64,000 nt of DNA from Gremmenia infestans (taxonomy: Eukaryota > Ascomycota > Leotiomycetes > Helotiales > Hamatocanthoscyphaceae), in contig JAFEVB010000004.1 of NCBI GenBank assembly GCA_032629725.1, forward strand, positions 806,001 to 870,000, read 5' to 3'. The position numbers and the translations under genes were made by a program. Below the pieces are notes generated by a model, which saw only the letters and a program-made list of their open reading frames with translations, had not been told where the DNA came from and ran no database searches. This document shows, in pieces, positions 22,141 to 35,239 of the stretch. The first letter of the stretch is position 1; every line of letters begins with the position of its first letter.

Positions 22141-24863
22141 TTAATAAAAGTTTTTCCTATTACGAAATAAGTAAATAATTTTCTTTACTAAAGATACTAA
22201 TAGCTTATCTTTTACTCTAGCTTAGCGCTAGCTTAGCTCTAATACGTCCCTTTTTATAACTTAAGCAACTATAGTTCTAAGCTAGTATTAATATAGTACT
22301 ATTTTAGTAACTATAGCTTCTATTCTTATTAAAATTTAGAAAAAGCTTTACTAAATTTTTATTATAAGTAAAACATTTTTTTAGATTAGAGAAAGTTTCT
22401 ATTTATATTTATTAGTATTATAGATTTAGATTATTCTAATAAGAAGGTTATAGAAAAGCTAGTTAATTATAGTATTATAGCATTTTTATAGGGATATAAA
22501 AGAATCTCTCTCTCCTTTTAATTTTAATAGCTAAATAGTTTAATTTATACTTTATTATATAAACCTTTTATTATAGAGGTAGAGGTAGTAGATAGAGACA
22601 GATAGTTAATATTCGGTTATTTTAATATAGAGATTATAGAAAAGCTTAATAATTATAGTATTATAGTATTATTTTTCACTTATAGATCTATATTACTATT
22701 AGGCTTTTATCTACTATTATCTTTTATATTTATATTTATTTAATCGATTATATAGTAGATTTTAGAGTTATTATTACTATAGTCTTTATAGTAAATTTAT
22801 TCTCTTATTATTATAAATCTATAGTATCTTTAGTATCTTCTCTACTTAGATATTATTATCTATCTATACCTTTTATTCTTCTACTAAGCTATACTTTTAA
22901 AGTATTTATAAAATATATTAAGAGAAAGTATCTAGAGGATATTTATATCCCTTTTAATACCCTTCTCTTAACTACTCTCCGCCTCTTTTAGTATTAGAGT
23001 ATTTAATTATTTTACCGATTTAATATATAGAACCTTAAGTAACTTAAAGATCTACTATAGAAAGTATAGGTATATATAATAAAGAAAGGATTAGGAAATT
23101 CGAAATTACTATAAAGCTTTTATACTCTCTATAGAAGTAGTATATAGTACTATAGAAAAACTACTAAAGCGTTCTAAAATAGATAGGATTATAGAATACT
23201 TCTAACTATCTATTTATTCTAATAATTTTCTAGTATTTTACTTTTATATAAAATAAATAAATATTAAAATTAGAATATCTACTATTAATTATATATTACT
23301 ATTAACTATAGTAATATATTTATCCTTTTATACTATAAATAGAAATAAAGTAGTTAATTAAGAAGATACTATATATAACCTAGTATGCATTTTCTGCTTA
23401 GAAATATATAGTATTTAAAAGTAAATAAGTTAGCTATCTAAAATAGATAGGCGCCTATATTCTTCTCCTTTTATAAAGTTCTTAAAAGCTATAGTAAACT
23501 TCTTTTCTATTTCTGCAGGCATATATATATATAGGGCCTTATAAATATTATACCTAGTAACTCTTTTTATTATATAGTTCGCTTAATTATTAAAGTCGAG
23601 GTATTTATATCTCTATATAGTTAAATCTATATATCTTTTATAATTATATAAAACTATAGTTATAGTATCCCTTTTCTTATTATTATCTGCTTAAACCTTT
23701 TATAATAAAGTATTTAATTAGGTCTTAGGCTCTTAGACCCTTTAATATAAGGTATTAATAGGTTTTCTATTTCTTTTTATAATCCTTCCCTTAGAGAAAG
23801 CTTCTAGGGTATTTGCGCTTTTGCTTTATTCTAACTATACTATTTTATTAGTATTTTAGATAAGGTTATATCTAACTTCTTAAGAGTTAAAGTTGCCTGG
23901 ATTCTAATAGCTTTACGATATAGTATTGCTCTTTATTATTACTTTATAGCATCTTTATATATATATAGCGTAGCTATATAAGCATACTAATTATTCTATA
24001 TAATAGATCGATAATAAGAACGTTTATATATGCCCGAGGTCTTAGATAGGATTTTAAGATATCTATTAACTATAGGACCTCTATATATACCTGGTAAGTT
24101 ATTTAGATCTTATTATTACTATCCTCTAGTATAGAAAGACTAACTATAGAACCTTTATATATATCTAACTATTTTCCTCTCTATCTTTTCTACTTAATAC
24201 CTAGCTGCTCTATAGCTACCTCCTATAAGATTAACCACCTCTTAGTATTAGTATTACTAGTTAATATCCGTGATTACTTCTATACTATATAAAAGATATA
24301 ATACTAGTTAATATTACTTATTATTTATAGTAATATTAACTAGTAAAAAAGGTATGCCTCTTTACTAACTAAGCTATATAAGATTATATAATAATAATCC
24401 GTTCTACTATTCTATTCTACTATCGTTCTACTATCTACTATCTGCTATCCTTATAATCCGCTCTTGTCTTAGTATCTTAACTAGTCTTAATATCTAATTT
24501 TTAGAGCTAATATAGTCTAACTATACTTTTTATATAGTTAGTTAATTGTATTCTTAATTATAACTATAGGATATTATTTCTATATCTAAGAAGAACTAAT
24601 TCTATTACTAATTAGCAAATATATTATTTAAGAAGAGAAATATCTAGTGCTATAACTCTAGGCCGCGGTTATAGGAGTTTTACTAATTAGAGAGGTTATA
24701 TCTTTACTCTTTTAAAGGCTAGTCTTTATCTATATATGCTTTTTCTTTATTTATAAATATTTACCTTATACTAACATCTTTAAGCCTAAGAATCTATACT
24801 TTTTGCTTTACTTTATAGTTTAAAGAGGAAAACGATTTACAAGCTACTTATAATCTTTAACTT
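22141..24863 (+). repeat. Unidentified repeat C, first copy
   Basis: Matches 42,400-45,166 in inverted orientation with mainly transitions. Its left end (TTAATAAAAGTTTTTCC) adjoins element B here but adjoins a Gypsy gag in the other copy, so the end near 22,141 is a genuine element boundary. Reading through stops on plus gives aromatic-rich text without a motif I recognise. It could be a DNA transposon or part of a longer element continuing to the right. Direction is arbitrary. Confidence 0.55.
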
Positions 24864-25199
24864 CAGTTTTAATAATATAGCTCTTTTTCGAATTAGTATT
24901 ATATTCTTAATTTACTTATAACTTAGACGCTATAGCGCGCCTAATTATAGTAGATAGTCTTAGCTTTAACTTTTAATTTATTAAGATTAGTAAAAGCGTC
25001 TACTATATTATATTATAGCGCTCTAAGAGATCTCTTAGTTATAAGCAAGTTGCTCGATCTAAGCTAGAATAGATTTAGCACTTTAGCTTAATTGCTTATA
25101 GTTTCCAGCCTATTAAGCTATAGAGAATAAAGTTGCAAAAGTATATAACTATTAGAATAATAATATACCCTTTTCTAGATTAAGCTGCATCGCTTATTA

Positions 25200-26345
25200 T
25201 TAAGCTTATTAATATTTAACTCGATAGCTTAAAACTATACTATTTCTAGGAATAGGCTTTTTATAGTCGTAACTTATTAGTTATTATAGTGCTTAGTAGA
25301 TTAGTAGTTACTATTGCTTAGTAGATAGGCTCTATTCTAGGAACTATAGCTCTTTATAGTTATAGTAAAGCTATATTTAGAAATAGTCTTTATAGTTAGT
25401 AACTTATTAGTTATTATAGTACTTAAGTAGATAGAAGGTACTATTTTAGAAATAGGCTCTTTATAGTTAGCAACTTATTAGTTATTATAGTACTTAAGTA
25501 GATAGAAGGTACTATTCTAGGAATAGGCTCTTTATAATTAGCAACTTATTAGTTATTATAGTACTTAAGTAGATAGGAGATACTATTCTAGAAATAGGCT
25601 CTTTATAGTTAGTAACTTATTAGTTATTATAATGCTTAGCAACTTATTAGTTATTATAGTACTTAAGTAGATAGGAGATACTATTTCTAGAATAGGCTCT
25701 TTATAGTTAGTAACTTATTAGTTATTATAGTACTTAGCAACTTATTAGTTATTATAGTACTTAAGTAGATAGAAGGTACTATTCTAGAAACAGGCTTTTT
25801 ATAGTTAGCTAACTTATTAGTTATTATAGTACTTAAGTAGATAGGGATACTATTTTAGAAATAGGCTCTTTATAGTCTATTATAGTACTTATAGTAAAGG
25901 TTCTATTATATTTACTTAATAGCTTAAAAATATACTATTCTAAGAATAGGCTTTTTATAGTTAGCAACTTATTAGCTATTATAGTGCTTAAGTAGATAGA
26001 AGGTTCTATTTATTATTATTTAACTTAATAGCTTAAAATATATACTATTCTAGAATAGGCTCTTTATAGTTAGCAACTTATTAGCTATTATAGTGCTTAA
26101 ATAGATAGAAGGTTCTATTTATTATTATTTAACTTAATAGCTTAAAATATATACTATTCTAGAAATAGGCTCTTTATAGTTGGCAACTTATTAGCTATTA
26201 TAGTGCTTAAGTAGATAGAAGGTTCTATTTATTATTATTTAACTTAATAGCTTAAAATATATACTATTCTAGGAATAGGCTCTTTTATAGTCGGCGACTT
26301 ATTAGCTATTATAGTGCTTAAGTAGATAGGAGATTCTATTTATTA
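25200..26345. repeat. Minisatellite with ~70-bp and ~112-bp units
   Basis: More than a dozen tandem units share the core TTAGCAACTTATTAGYTATTATAGT followed by a CTTAAGTAGATAG word and AGGAATAGGCTCTTTAT. In the left part the period is about 70 bases (for example about 25,471 to 25,541). From about 25,900 the units expand to about 112 bases by carrying an extra AT-rich segment (TTTATTATTATTTAACTTAATAGC). The two forms follow one another rather than being mixed. Confidence 0.8.
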
Positions 26346-26815
26346 TTATTTAATACTTTATCTACCTTAAGATATCTTTTTAGAATATACTATACTTACT
26401 ATTTAATAGTAGAAGGCAGGCAAAAGTAGTATTATAATACTATTATAGATATTAGAAGATAATTAGAAGAAGATAAAAGATTCCTCTTTATTCTAGCATA
26501 TTATACAAGTCCTATAAGCTAGTTATAAAGCAAGTTTCTTACTAGGATATCTAACTTCTAACTTCTACTAGTAATGCTAAGCTTTTATAAATTAGTTAAA
26601 ATTTTACTAAAGCAGGATTATTAGCTTTATAATAGATACTATTTTCTTTGCCTACCCTTTTTAATTTCTCTAGCTTTAGAATCCTATACTATAAAGTTAA
26701 TAATAGCTAGATTAGAGAGTAGTTAAATCCAAATCTCTTTACTTAACCTAGAACTAATAACTACTATACCTTTATATATAGCTACTATACTAATATCTGC
26801 TACGTTTTATTAAGT

Positions 26816-26989
26816 TAGCTTAATATCTAAGGCAGCGTATTATTTAGAGGTCTTAATATATCTTAATAGACCCAAGGTCTTATTAAACTATAAGTTCTAT
26901 ATTAGCTTAATATCTAAGGCAGCGTATTATTTAGAGGTCTTAATATATTTTAATAAGCTTAAGATCTTTATTAAACTATAAGTTCTAGT
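26816..26989. repeat. 87-bp tandem duplication
   Basis: Two adjacent copies begin TAGCTTAATATCTAAGGCAG at 26,816 and 26,903 and both end near AAACTATAAGTTCTA. They differ by a few transitions. Confidence 0.75.
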
Positions 26990-27904
26990 CTGTACTAATA
27001 GTATAAATATATAGAAAAGCGGCGGGGAGAAAGCAAAGATAGCACCTTTAGAGTTATAAAGATAAAATATAATCCCTTTTATTCTAATAGTCGAGATCTA
27101 AAAAATAGATAATAGATAATTAATAAGACTATCTAAATACTCTTTAGCAAGTAATATAATAGACCTAATTTTCAATACTATCTAAGGATAAATATTCTTA
27201 AGATATAGAGGTTAATTATAGAATTAGTACTTATAATCTTAAATGTATTTATTAACTAGAGATATACTTAATAATATAATTATATATTAATTAACTATAA
27301 ATACTCTTAATAATACAACTAGTATTTAAGACAGCCAGATCTATAATAGCAGATGGCAGGGCTATTATCTTTATCTTACCGATCTATCCTATTCTATTTA
27401 ATAATATAATAGCGGTTTAATCTCTCTTAGCTATATTTATATAGTATGCTTTATATCTCTAATCCTTTTCTCTAACTTTTCTATACTTAAATTAATAATA
27501 TATCTTAGTATTCTGTAGTTATTATAGTCTTTAAAGATATAGCAGACCCTTTAATTATTCTAAAAACATCTATAATCTTACTTTCTTAATTCTAATAATT
27601 AAAAAATATACTTTTAAATCCTAATATAATACTAGTTCTTATAACTATATTCTAGATCCTTTTATAGAAGTCGGTTTCCTCTATAGGATTCTTATTACTA
27701 TCTCTATAGAGAGTATAATATAGCAATAGCCTACTATTTAATATAGCGCGTTGCAAAAAAGTCTTTACTAAATATATTATATATATCTGCAACTAGTTAT
27801 ATAAAAAGTATATATAGAACTATAATTATAATACTAGAGTATAAGTTATACTTCTTCTAAACTCTAGCCTACTTAATAGCAACTGCAAATAAGCTACCTT
27901 TTTT

Positions 27905-28440
27905 GCTTCTTATATAGAACGGATTAGAGAGTAGATTATAGAATAAAGTGCAGAATGGATTATAGAACGGATTATAGAATAGAGTATAAAGCGGATTGCA
28001 GAACGGATTAGAGGGTAGATTATAAAATAGAGTATAGAATAGATTATAGAATAAAGTATAAAGCGGATTATAGAATGGATTAAAAGGTGGATTTTAGAAT
28101 AGATTAGAGAATAGATTATAAAATAGAGTATAGAATAGATTATAAAATAAAGTGCAAAGCGGATTATAGAACGGATTAAAGAGTAGATTATAAAATAAAG
28201 TGCAGAGCGGATTATAGGATGGATTAAAGGCTAGATTAAAGAATAGAGTATAGAATAGAGTATAGAATAGAATATAAAGCGGATTATAAGATAGAGTATA
28301 GAACGGATTAGAGGCTAGATTATAAAGCGGATTAGAGAACGGATTAGAGGACGGATTAGAGAACATATTAGAGGATAGAGTATAGAATAGAGTATAGGAC
28401 AGATTATAGAACGGATTATAGAACGGATTATAGTTTTAGT
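27905..28440. repeat. Satellite of GCGGATTATAGAA / AGAGTATAGAAT words
   Basis: About 530 bases are built of 10-14 base words such as GCGGATTATAGAA, ACGGATTAGAG and ATAGAGTATAGAAT in irregular order. Related GCGGAT words (AGCGGATGCTAG) occur at the far end of element B near 30,250 and 58,050, so this array may have arisen from an element B end or from a shared sequence family. Read on minus it gives a repetitive Asn/Pro/Phe/Tyr frame that is not a gene. Confidence 0.75.
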
Positions 28441-29870
28441 TTTCTAAAGATAAAACTTTAAAAACTGCTTACTAAAATAGTTCTATTTAAATATTTATAG
28501 AAATATAGCCTATTATAATAGTTTATCTTTATAATCTTTATAAAATAGTTATTTCTTTATTTATACCTAACTATCTTCTTAACACTTTAATATATTATAT
28601 AGATCTAAATTAAACTTCTATTCTAATAAAAATAATATTATATAATTGCAGACTACCTTTTAATATCTCTATTACTTTCTATAATTATATATATCTTAGT
28701 TAATATACTAACCTTATAAAAGTCCTAATCCTATTTTATTATAGCGCTTATTAAGCTATTCTAATTCTTAATCTTATATTTCTTAATATCCCTAATCTTA
28801 TTATTTACCTTAAAGTAGAACCTTATTATATCTACTTTAAAGTTTTAATAAGTTAATTCGTAAGCCTTAAGAAATTCCAGCTACTTTATATTCTTTATAC
28901 TAATATCTTCTAGGTTTATTTTAACTATAGTATCTTAAGATAGTAGAGCACTAATACTAACTAAAAACTTATTCTATAGACCTAATTCCTCTACTAGCTT
29001 AGTTGCTAGGAGAACGTATATGCTTTAATAAAAGAGAGACTAAATAGTTATTAGTTTTTTAGGTAAAGTGTCTTATACTACTAGAACTAACTCCCTCTAT
29101 ATATATTATCTTTACTTATTATATCTTAAGAAAAGTAGTAATCCGCTTAAATAAAACCTCTTAGTAGAGAGGCAAAGAGAGGTAAGATATATTAATATTA
29201 CTTTATTATAATATAATAGTATTAATATTATAGCAGATATTTATCTAAAAGTTAATCTTACCTTCTTATTATCTTTACTATTATTTTATACGTCTATTAT
29301 TTTAGTATCTTTATCCGCTTTCTTCTTAATCTTATCTATTTACTCTTTTATCTCTATTAACTACTTTAGCCTCCACTTTTTTTATATTACTATCTACTAT
29401 CTACTAATAGTATTAGAGGCAGCCTTTAGCTAGACTTCTATCTTATTTTTCTACTTCTTATCTTTATACTTCTACCTAAGTGGTTTATATAGAGCCTAAC
29501 TAACTTTTACCACCTGCTTAGATAAAATCTTTTCTTTTTTAAACTAACCTCCTAAAGCTTATATATATTTTTCTTAAATAGTAACTATAAAATCTTTATA
29601 GCTAATAACTTTAAATATCGCGTTTTTAAGGTCCTTTTAGTCCGCTAAGTCTTAATTAGTTCGCTAAATATTATACTAGTATAAGAAGTTATAGTGCTTA
29701 GGGTTTATAAGCTATACTTTATATATATAAATATTATCCCTTTTCTATTTAAAGCCGGATAGCTAGTTTTCTTTAAGTAATTCATATTAGTATTACTTTA
29801 AATTATACTAAAATAAAACTTACTTAGAGCTATAATACTACTAATTTATTAACGATTATAGAAATAAAGT

Positions 29871-29998
29871 AGGGTTCTTAGTATTATAAAGATAGATATG
29901 CTTAGAATAAAAAGATAGCTATCTTAAGAGTATAAGGGTTCTTAGCGTTATAAAAATAGATATGCTTAGAATAAGAAAACAGTTATATTAAGAGTATA
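29871..29998. repeat. 64-bp tandem duplication
   Basis: Two adjacent copies start AGGGTTCTTAG at 29,871 and 29,935 and share TAGATATGCTTAGAATAA. Differences are mostly transitions. Confidence 0.7.
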
Positions 29999-31768
29999 AA
30001 ATAGATGTAGATTAAGGTTATTAGTAGCTTAAGATAAAAAGTAGCAAGCTACTAGAGTTATAAAAGTGGTAGAGGTTTAAATATAAAAGCTATTAATATA
30101 TATTAAGCGAAAAAGCAAATAAAAAGTAGTGCTTAAAGTAAATAATATTACCTATTCTTAAAGTAAATAATATTATCTATTTTTCTTTAATCTATTAATA
30201 TAATAAACCAAATTTATATTTTTATCTATCTATCCCGCTATCTACCCTACTATCCGCTCTAGCATCCGCTTTAGCATCCGCTTTATTATCTACTCTATTA
30301 TCTATTTATCTATTTACTAGCTAATCTAATACTACGGCCCGATCTACTAGCGCCAGCTATCTTATAAATTTATATCTTATTAGCTTTATCTATTAATCTT
30401 TAAGGTTTTCTACTAAACCTCTAGATATTTCTTTACTTAAACCCTTCCTACCTTATTATAAATTTATATTCTTTCTACTATCTATTATATTAACAATTCT
30501 TATATTACTAGTAAGCTTTAAGTATTTAGTATATTATCTGCAAATTCACTTTCTGAACCTTAGTTAGAGAATATAGATAAACCCTAGTCGGAGAATATAG
30601 CTAATTCTTAGAGCTTTAGATAATATATACTTTCTATTATATTCTTTTTTACCTTTCTTATTATAGTGCTCTAGGGAATTTTATTATTAATAATTATAAT
30701 TAGCTATAAATCCTCTTCTATAAGTTAGTACTTTAATAGAAATGCTAATTAGATCCCTTATCTTAAAACTTGCTCCTTTTAAGTTCTCTTATCTTAAACT
30801 TATAGTTAAGCTACGTATAGATAGTAGTAGTCTTAAGCAGAAGCCTTTTAGATTAGATAGTATAATATTTAATCCTTTACTTTAATCTTAGTTCGAATTC
30901 CTTCTAAAGAAATATTAGAACGTTGTATATCTTAATAATAAAAAGCTCTAGAAATGGTTTAAAGATAGTTTCGGTATTACTTTTAATAAAAATAAGATAT
31001 TTAAGCTAGGCTATTATTTACTTTCTACGTTTTCTACTACTAAGTATATATAGATAGTTATAATACCTAGCTTTTATAATATATTTAGTATCTTATATAA
31101 TACTTTAGATAAAAATAACCTTTCTATTATTACTCTCTATTTTTAGTCCCTTCCCCTAGCACTTAAGCAGTCCCTTTTTTACTATTCTATTTCTTAAGAT
31201 AGGCCTATAGTACCTGCTTCTATCCTAGAAGCTATATCCGCTTGCAAATCACCTTAAGTAAAGCCTGCTACTACTAGTTCTAGTAAAGGTAGTTCTTTCT
31301 ACTAAGGTATAATAACTTCTATAAGACCTTAATTCTATTATATAACCTAGTCTATAGAACCGGCACCTGCTACCGCCTCTAGTACCTTATTATCTAGTAA
31401 GCCTTTTATATTATATATACTATTAATACTACTTAAGTTAATAGACTTAAATAGTAGTAACTATAGTTCTAAAGATAATCTAAATATTAGATCTACTATA
31501 TCTAACTATTAGCAAATAGATATAGATCTTAGAAATAAGTCTACTATTCCTAAGCAATTAAGCACTATAGATTAAGATAACTTTTATAAGCCTAGACTAG
31601 TTAATCTAAAGGAAATAGAAATCCTATTAACTTTATAGTAGAAAGAATTTAAAGTAGATAAGAATAAAAATAAAGATTTTAAAAAGTAGTAGAATAAATA
31701 TATAGTAACTCTTAATCTTAAGAATACCCTAAGATAAGCTTATAATATACTCTTTCTATTTTATTTAA

Positions 31769-33050
31769 GATATAGCTAACTTTAAATATTATAGTCTTTA
31801 AAACTTATTTAAAAGTAAGGTCTACTAACATCTTACTTAGGAAATCTAGTATAATATATATAAGCTATTCTTATATAACTCTATATATATTAAACTAAGA
31901 TATATTATTAAGGTTTCTTATTTAAAGCGATTAACTATTTCGTTTATATAGGCCTACGCCTACTACTAGGCCTTGAACTATATCTATAGTCTGCTAGAAA
32001 TAGTACTTCTTACTTATATTATAGGCTATAGCAAAACTATAATCGTTTGTCTTATTTATTATATTTAAGCTATATTTAATTAAATGTAATATAAGATTAA
32101 GAGCGACTCTAATAACTATTATTATACTAGAGACAGCTAAGTAAGTTAATCTAATACTTATTCTACTAATAAGATTATAAAGGAGAAGTTTAGTTTTTTA
32201 TACCTCTATTACCTAAATAGCCCTACCTATTTTATTAAGCAATTTTATAGTATTACTACTATTCTAGTTCCTTTAAGTCTATTAGATTAGTAGATAAATA
32301 AGCTAGGAAAGATTTTCTATACTAAAAAAGAGGATTCTAACTACTATATAATATTCTTCTAAGCGTATAAAAGACCTACCTATAGCGCGCTGCTAAGGGA
32401 CTTTATAGATTTATGCTTTAGATTAAGTAGTAATCTACTATTAGATAAGATATTAATTAAGATAGATAGTACTTATAGGTATATTAGGAAAAGATATACT
32501 CTAATAGTTAAAAATAGTTATGCCTTTATTATATTAACCTTCTACTTTTTTAAAAGAAAGTTCTTAATATATTTTATAATATATTACTAATATAATATAA
32601 AGTATCTAGAGATAAAGTTAATCCGTAGAGGTAAAGAGGTAGTATTAGAGGCGCACTTAGTAGCTAAAAGGACTCTAGACTATTTTACTTATACTATTAG
32701 ATTCCTTTTTTATAATAAATTTAATATTAAATATAGAGAAGAATCTATTAACTAGACGCTTATTAACTATCTTAAGACTCTATATTTCTACTATCCTCTT
32801 TAATATATCCCTTTTAGTAGAACTTCTTTAATAAGTAGCCCTAGTAATATAGCTCTAACTATTAAGAATATAGTACTTTTAAGATAGGTCTAATATCCTA
32901 TCTTAAAAGACTAGATAGAGAAAGAGCTTACTATGCTTAGTAATATATAAAATAAGAAAGTAAAGAAGATCTAAGCTAAGAGAAAAGAAGGTAAAGCTAA
33001 TAGAATTACTAGTAAGATTACTTTTTTTATTAAAATACTCTTTTTATAAT
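31769..33050 (+). pseudogene. SNF2-like helicase remnant in element B (B2)
   Basis: Reading one plus frame and treating TAA/TAG/TGA as mutated codons gives a continuous protein-like text of over 400 codons. The Walker A region is at about 32,000-32,038: LEIVLLTYIIGYSKT, where the copy in B3 retains LLAYIIGYGKT. This resembles the LLAD-x-x-GxGKT motif I of SNF2 family ATPases, preceded at the proper distance by a segment ending SPLE. Further on, LIVKNSYAFIILT and FKRKFL sit where SNF2 proteins have motif III (S/T-x-LTGTP) and the following helix. Motif II (DEAH-like) is not clear: the position reads KIDSTYR. The frame has at least a dozen stops and cannot be functional. A different P-loop ATPase cannot be excluded. 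Confidence 0.45.
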
Positions 33051-35239
33051 TCTACTATACTAGTAAGTTCTTTAGCTAGAATATTATAGAATTACCTATA
33101 AATTGCTTTAAATAGTTAGACTATAAGTATAGTAATAAATAGAATAAATATATTACTAATATTAAAGCTATAGAAGATACGAAGTATAATAGAAAAAAGA
33201 TATAGTATAAGCGGAACTACTATAGCTTAGCTAGCAGATATAAGCCTCTTAAAAAGGATAATACTAAAGTTTATTATTGCTTTTATATCTATTTTTCTTT
33301 CCTTTATATAATAGAATTAAAGGATAGAGATAGCACGCCTCTTAAATTAATATAAAGCAAGTGGTTATAGTATATATAAGAAAAGAATAGTGCTTTTTAC
33401 TAGGTTTAAAAAACTAAGTCTAATCTGTATTTTACTAATATAGATGCAATCTTTAAGTTATCTAGTAAAATTAATTATTTATAAAAAGTTCTTAAGAAGT
33501 AGAAAGATTATAAGAATACTAAAAATAAATCTATATATTATATTTTTATATCTTTTTTTTTCTATTATCTATTATATATATCTTATAAGTTAAATCCTTT
33601 TAAAAATTATAAATTAAGCCTTTAATTCTATAGCTTTAGTTTCTAAAGTATAAGGTTAACTAGCTTAAAAAACCCGCCGATAATAACTTAATCTTTATAA
33701 CTTAATTAAATAGTTAATCTAAGCGAACTAAGTAGCTTAATTAGTTCTTTATAGACTTAAGCAGCTCTATGCCTATAGCTAATTAAAGAACCTCTCGTTT
33801 TATTATTACTATAAGTAGTTGCTTATTATATAGTCTTAATCTGCCTAAAGCTATATCTATTACTTTCTTAGAAGTTAATTACTAACTAGGAATAATAGAC
33901 TAAGCTTTTTATTATTACTATTAGCTAGGGAATAAGAATAAGTTTATCTACTACTAGATCTTTACTAATATTAACTTAATAGTTAAAAATAGCATTTAAG
34001 AGAGAAATAACTTTAAAAAAGGTATTATAATTATAGTAATATAAAAGATTAGTAAGCTTAAAGGAATTAATAGTAAAGGCAAAAGTAAATAGAAGAATCT
34101 AGTATTATTATCTTCTTAAGATAGCCTCTTAAACTTCTAATCTTAGTATTAGCAGATGGATAAGGATTTTAATAAAGTCTAAAAAGGCGTAACGGATCAG
34201 ATTAGAGTATTTAGGTTGCCTTTTTAAGATGGATTTATAAACTAGTAAAAGGTGTCTAATAATAAATAGAAGAAAAGTTCTTTTCTTTATACCTTAGCTG
34301 TCTACTAATACCTATTACTTAAACTAATATATGTACATATATGTTTTTAAGTGGTAAAACTCTAATTTGAGCCGTATTAACCTTTATTAGACTAGTATAA
34401 TCTCGTAGCAACTATATCCCTAGCTTTAAAGATTTGCTAACTCTTAAGAAAACGTTCTAAAAGGTATTTCTTATATCTTTCTACTAGTCTAGTATCTGCA
34501 AGTTAATATTAATTAAGATATACTTAGATTCTATTACAATTCGAGCTGTATTAACCTTTATTAAACTATTATAATCTTGTAGTATCTATACCCCTAGCTC
34601 TAAAGATTTACTAACCCTTAAGAAAACGTTCTAAAAGGTATTTCTTATATCTTTCTACTAGCTTAGTATCTGTAAGTTAATATTAAGTAAGACGTATTTA
34701 GATTTCGCTATAATTTAAGCTATATTAACTCTTATTAGACTATTATGATCTTGTAGCAACTAAACCCTATACTACGAAAATAAACTATAATCCTTTTTTT
34801 ATTATACCTTCTATAAAGTAGAGGTGTATTTAATATCGGAAAAAGTATAGAATACTATAGGGTATCACCAAATATAAATGTATGGTTTTAAAAAGATAAA
34901 ATCTTCTATATATAATAAAAGATTAACCTAGCTTTTTAGGTATAATACTAGTAATATTCTTCTTCTTATATTATAATAAAGTAGACGAAGATAGGTTTAA
35001 GATAGATAAGAATATACAGATAGGTAATAATTATAATATAAAGCAGATGCTAATATGTTTATTAGAGAAGTTAATATATAAGTAGCTAAGAGAAAAAAGA
35101 GGCGTATAATATTCTAGGTAGTTAGTTATTTAGAACGCTAGCTTATTATTATAAGCTAATAAATAAGTAGCTAATAAAATAGGTATAGAGAGTATTAAAA
35201 ACGAAATTCGCAGATTTTAAAGTACTAAGCGCGCTCTAG

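Larger units (their letters stand above)
24864..30244. other. Unassigned RIP-mutated stretch with several satellites
   Basis: Between the end of the C homology and the far end of B2 lie 5.4 kb that match nothing else in the window by eye. It may be the continuation of element C, whose second copy is cut at this point by B2. No coding family could be recovered on either strand. The tandem arrays listed next make up about a third of it. The 90-codon minus frame at 28,094-28,366 is just satellite sequence. Confidence 0.4.

Noticed and set aside
25200..26345. CRISPR-like array
   Set aside because: Units are directly adjacent and similar throughout without unique spacers, and this is eukaryotic DNA; it is a minisatellite.
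28094..28366. 90-codon minus-strand ORF of Asn/Pro/Phe/Tyr repeats
   Set aside because: It is the translation of the GCGGATTATAGAA satellite; there is no start context, family or conservation.
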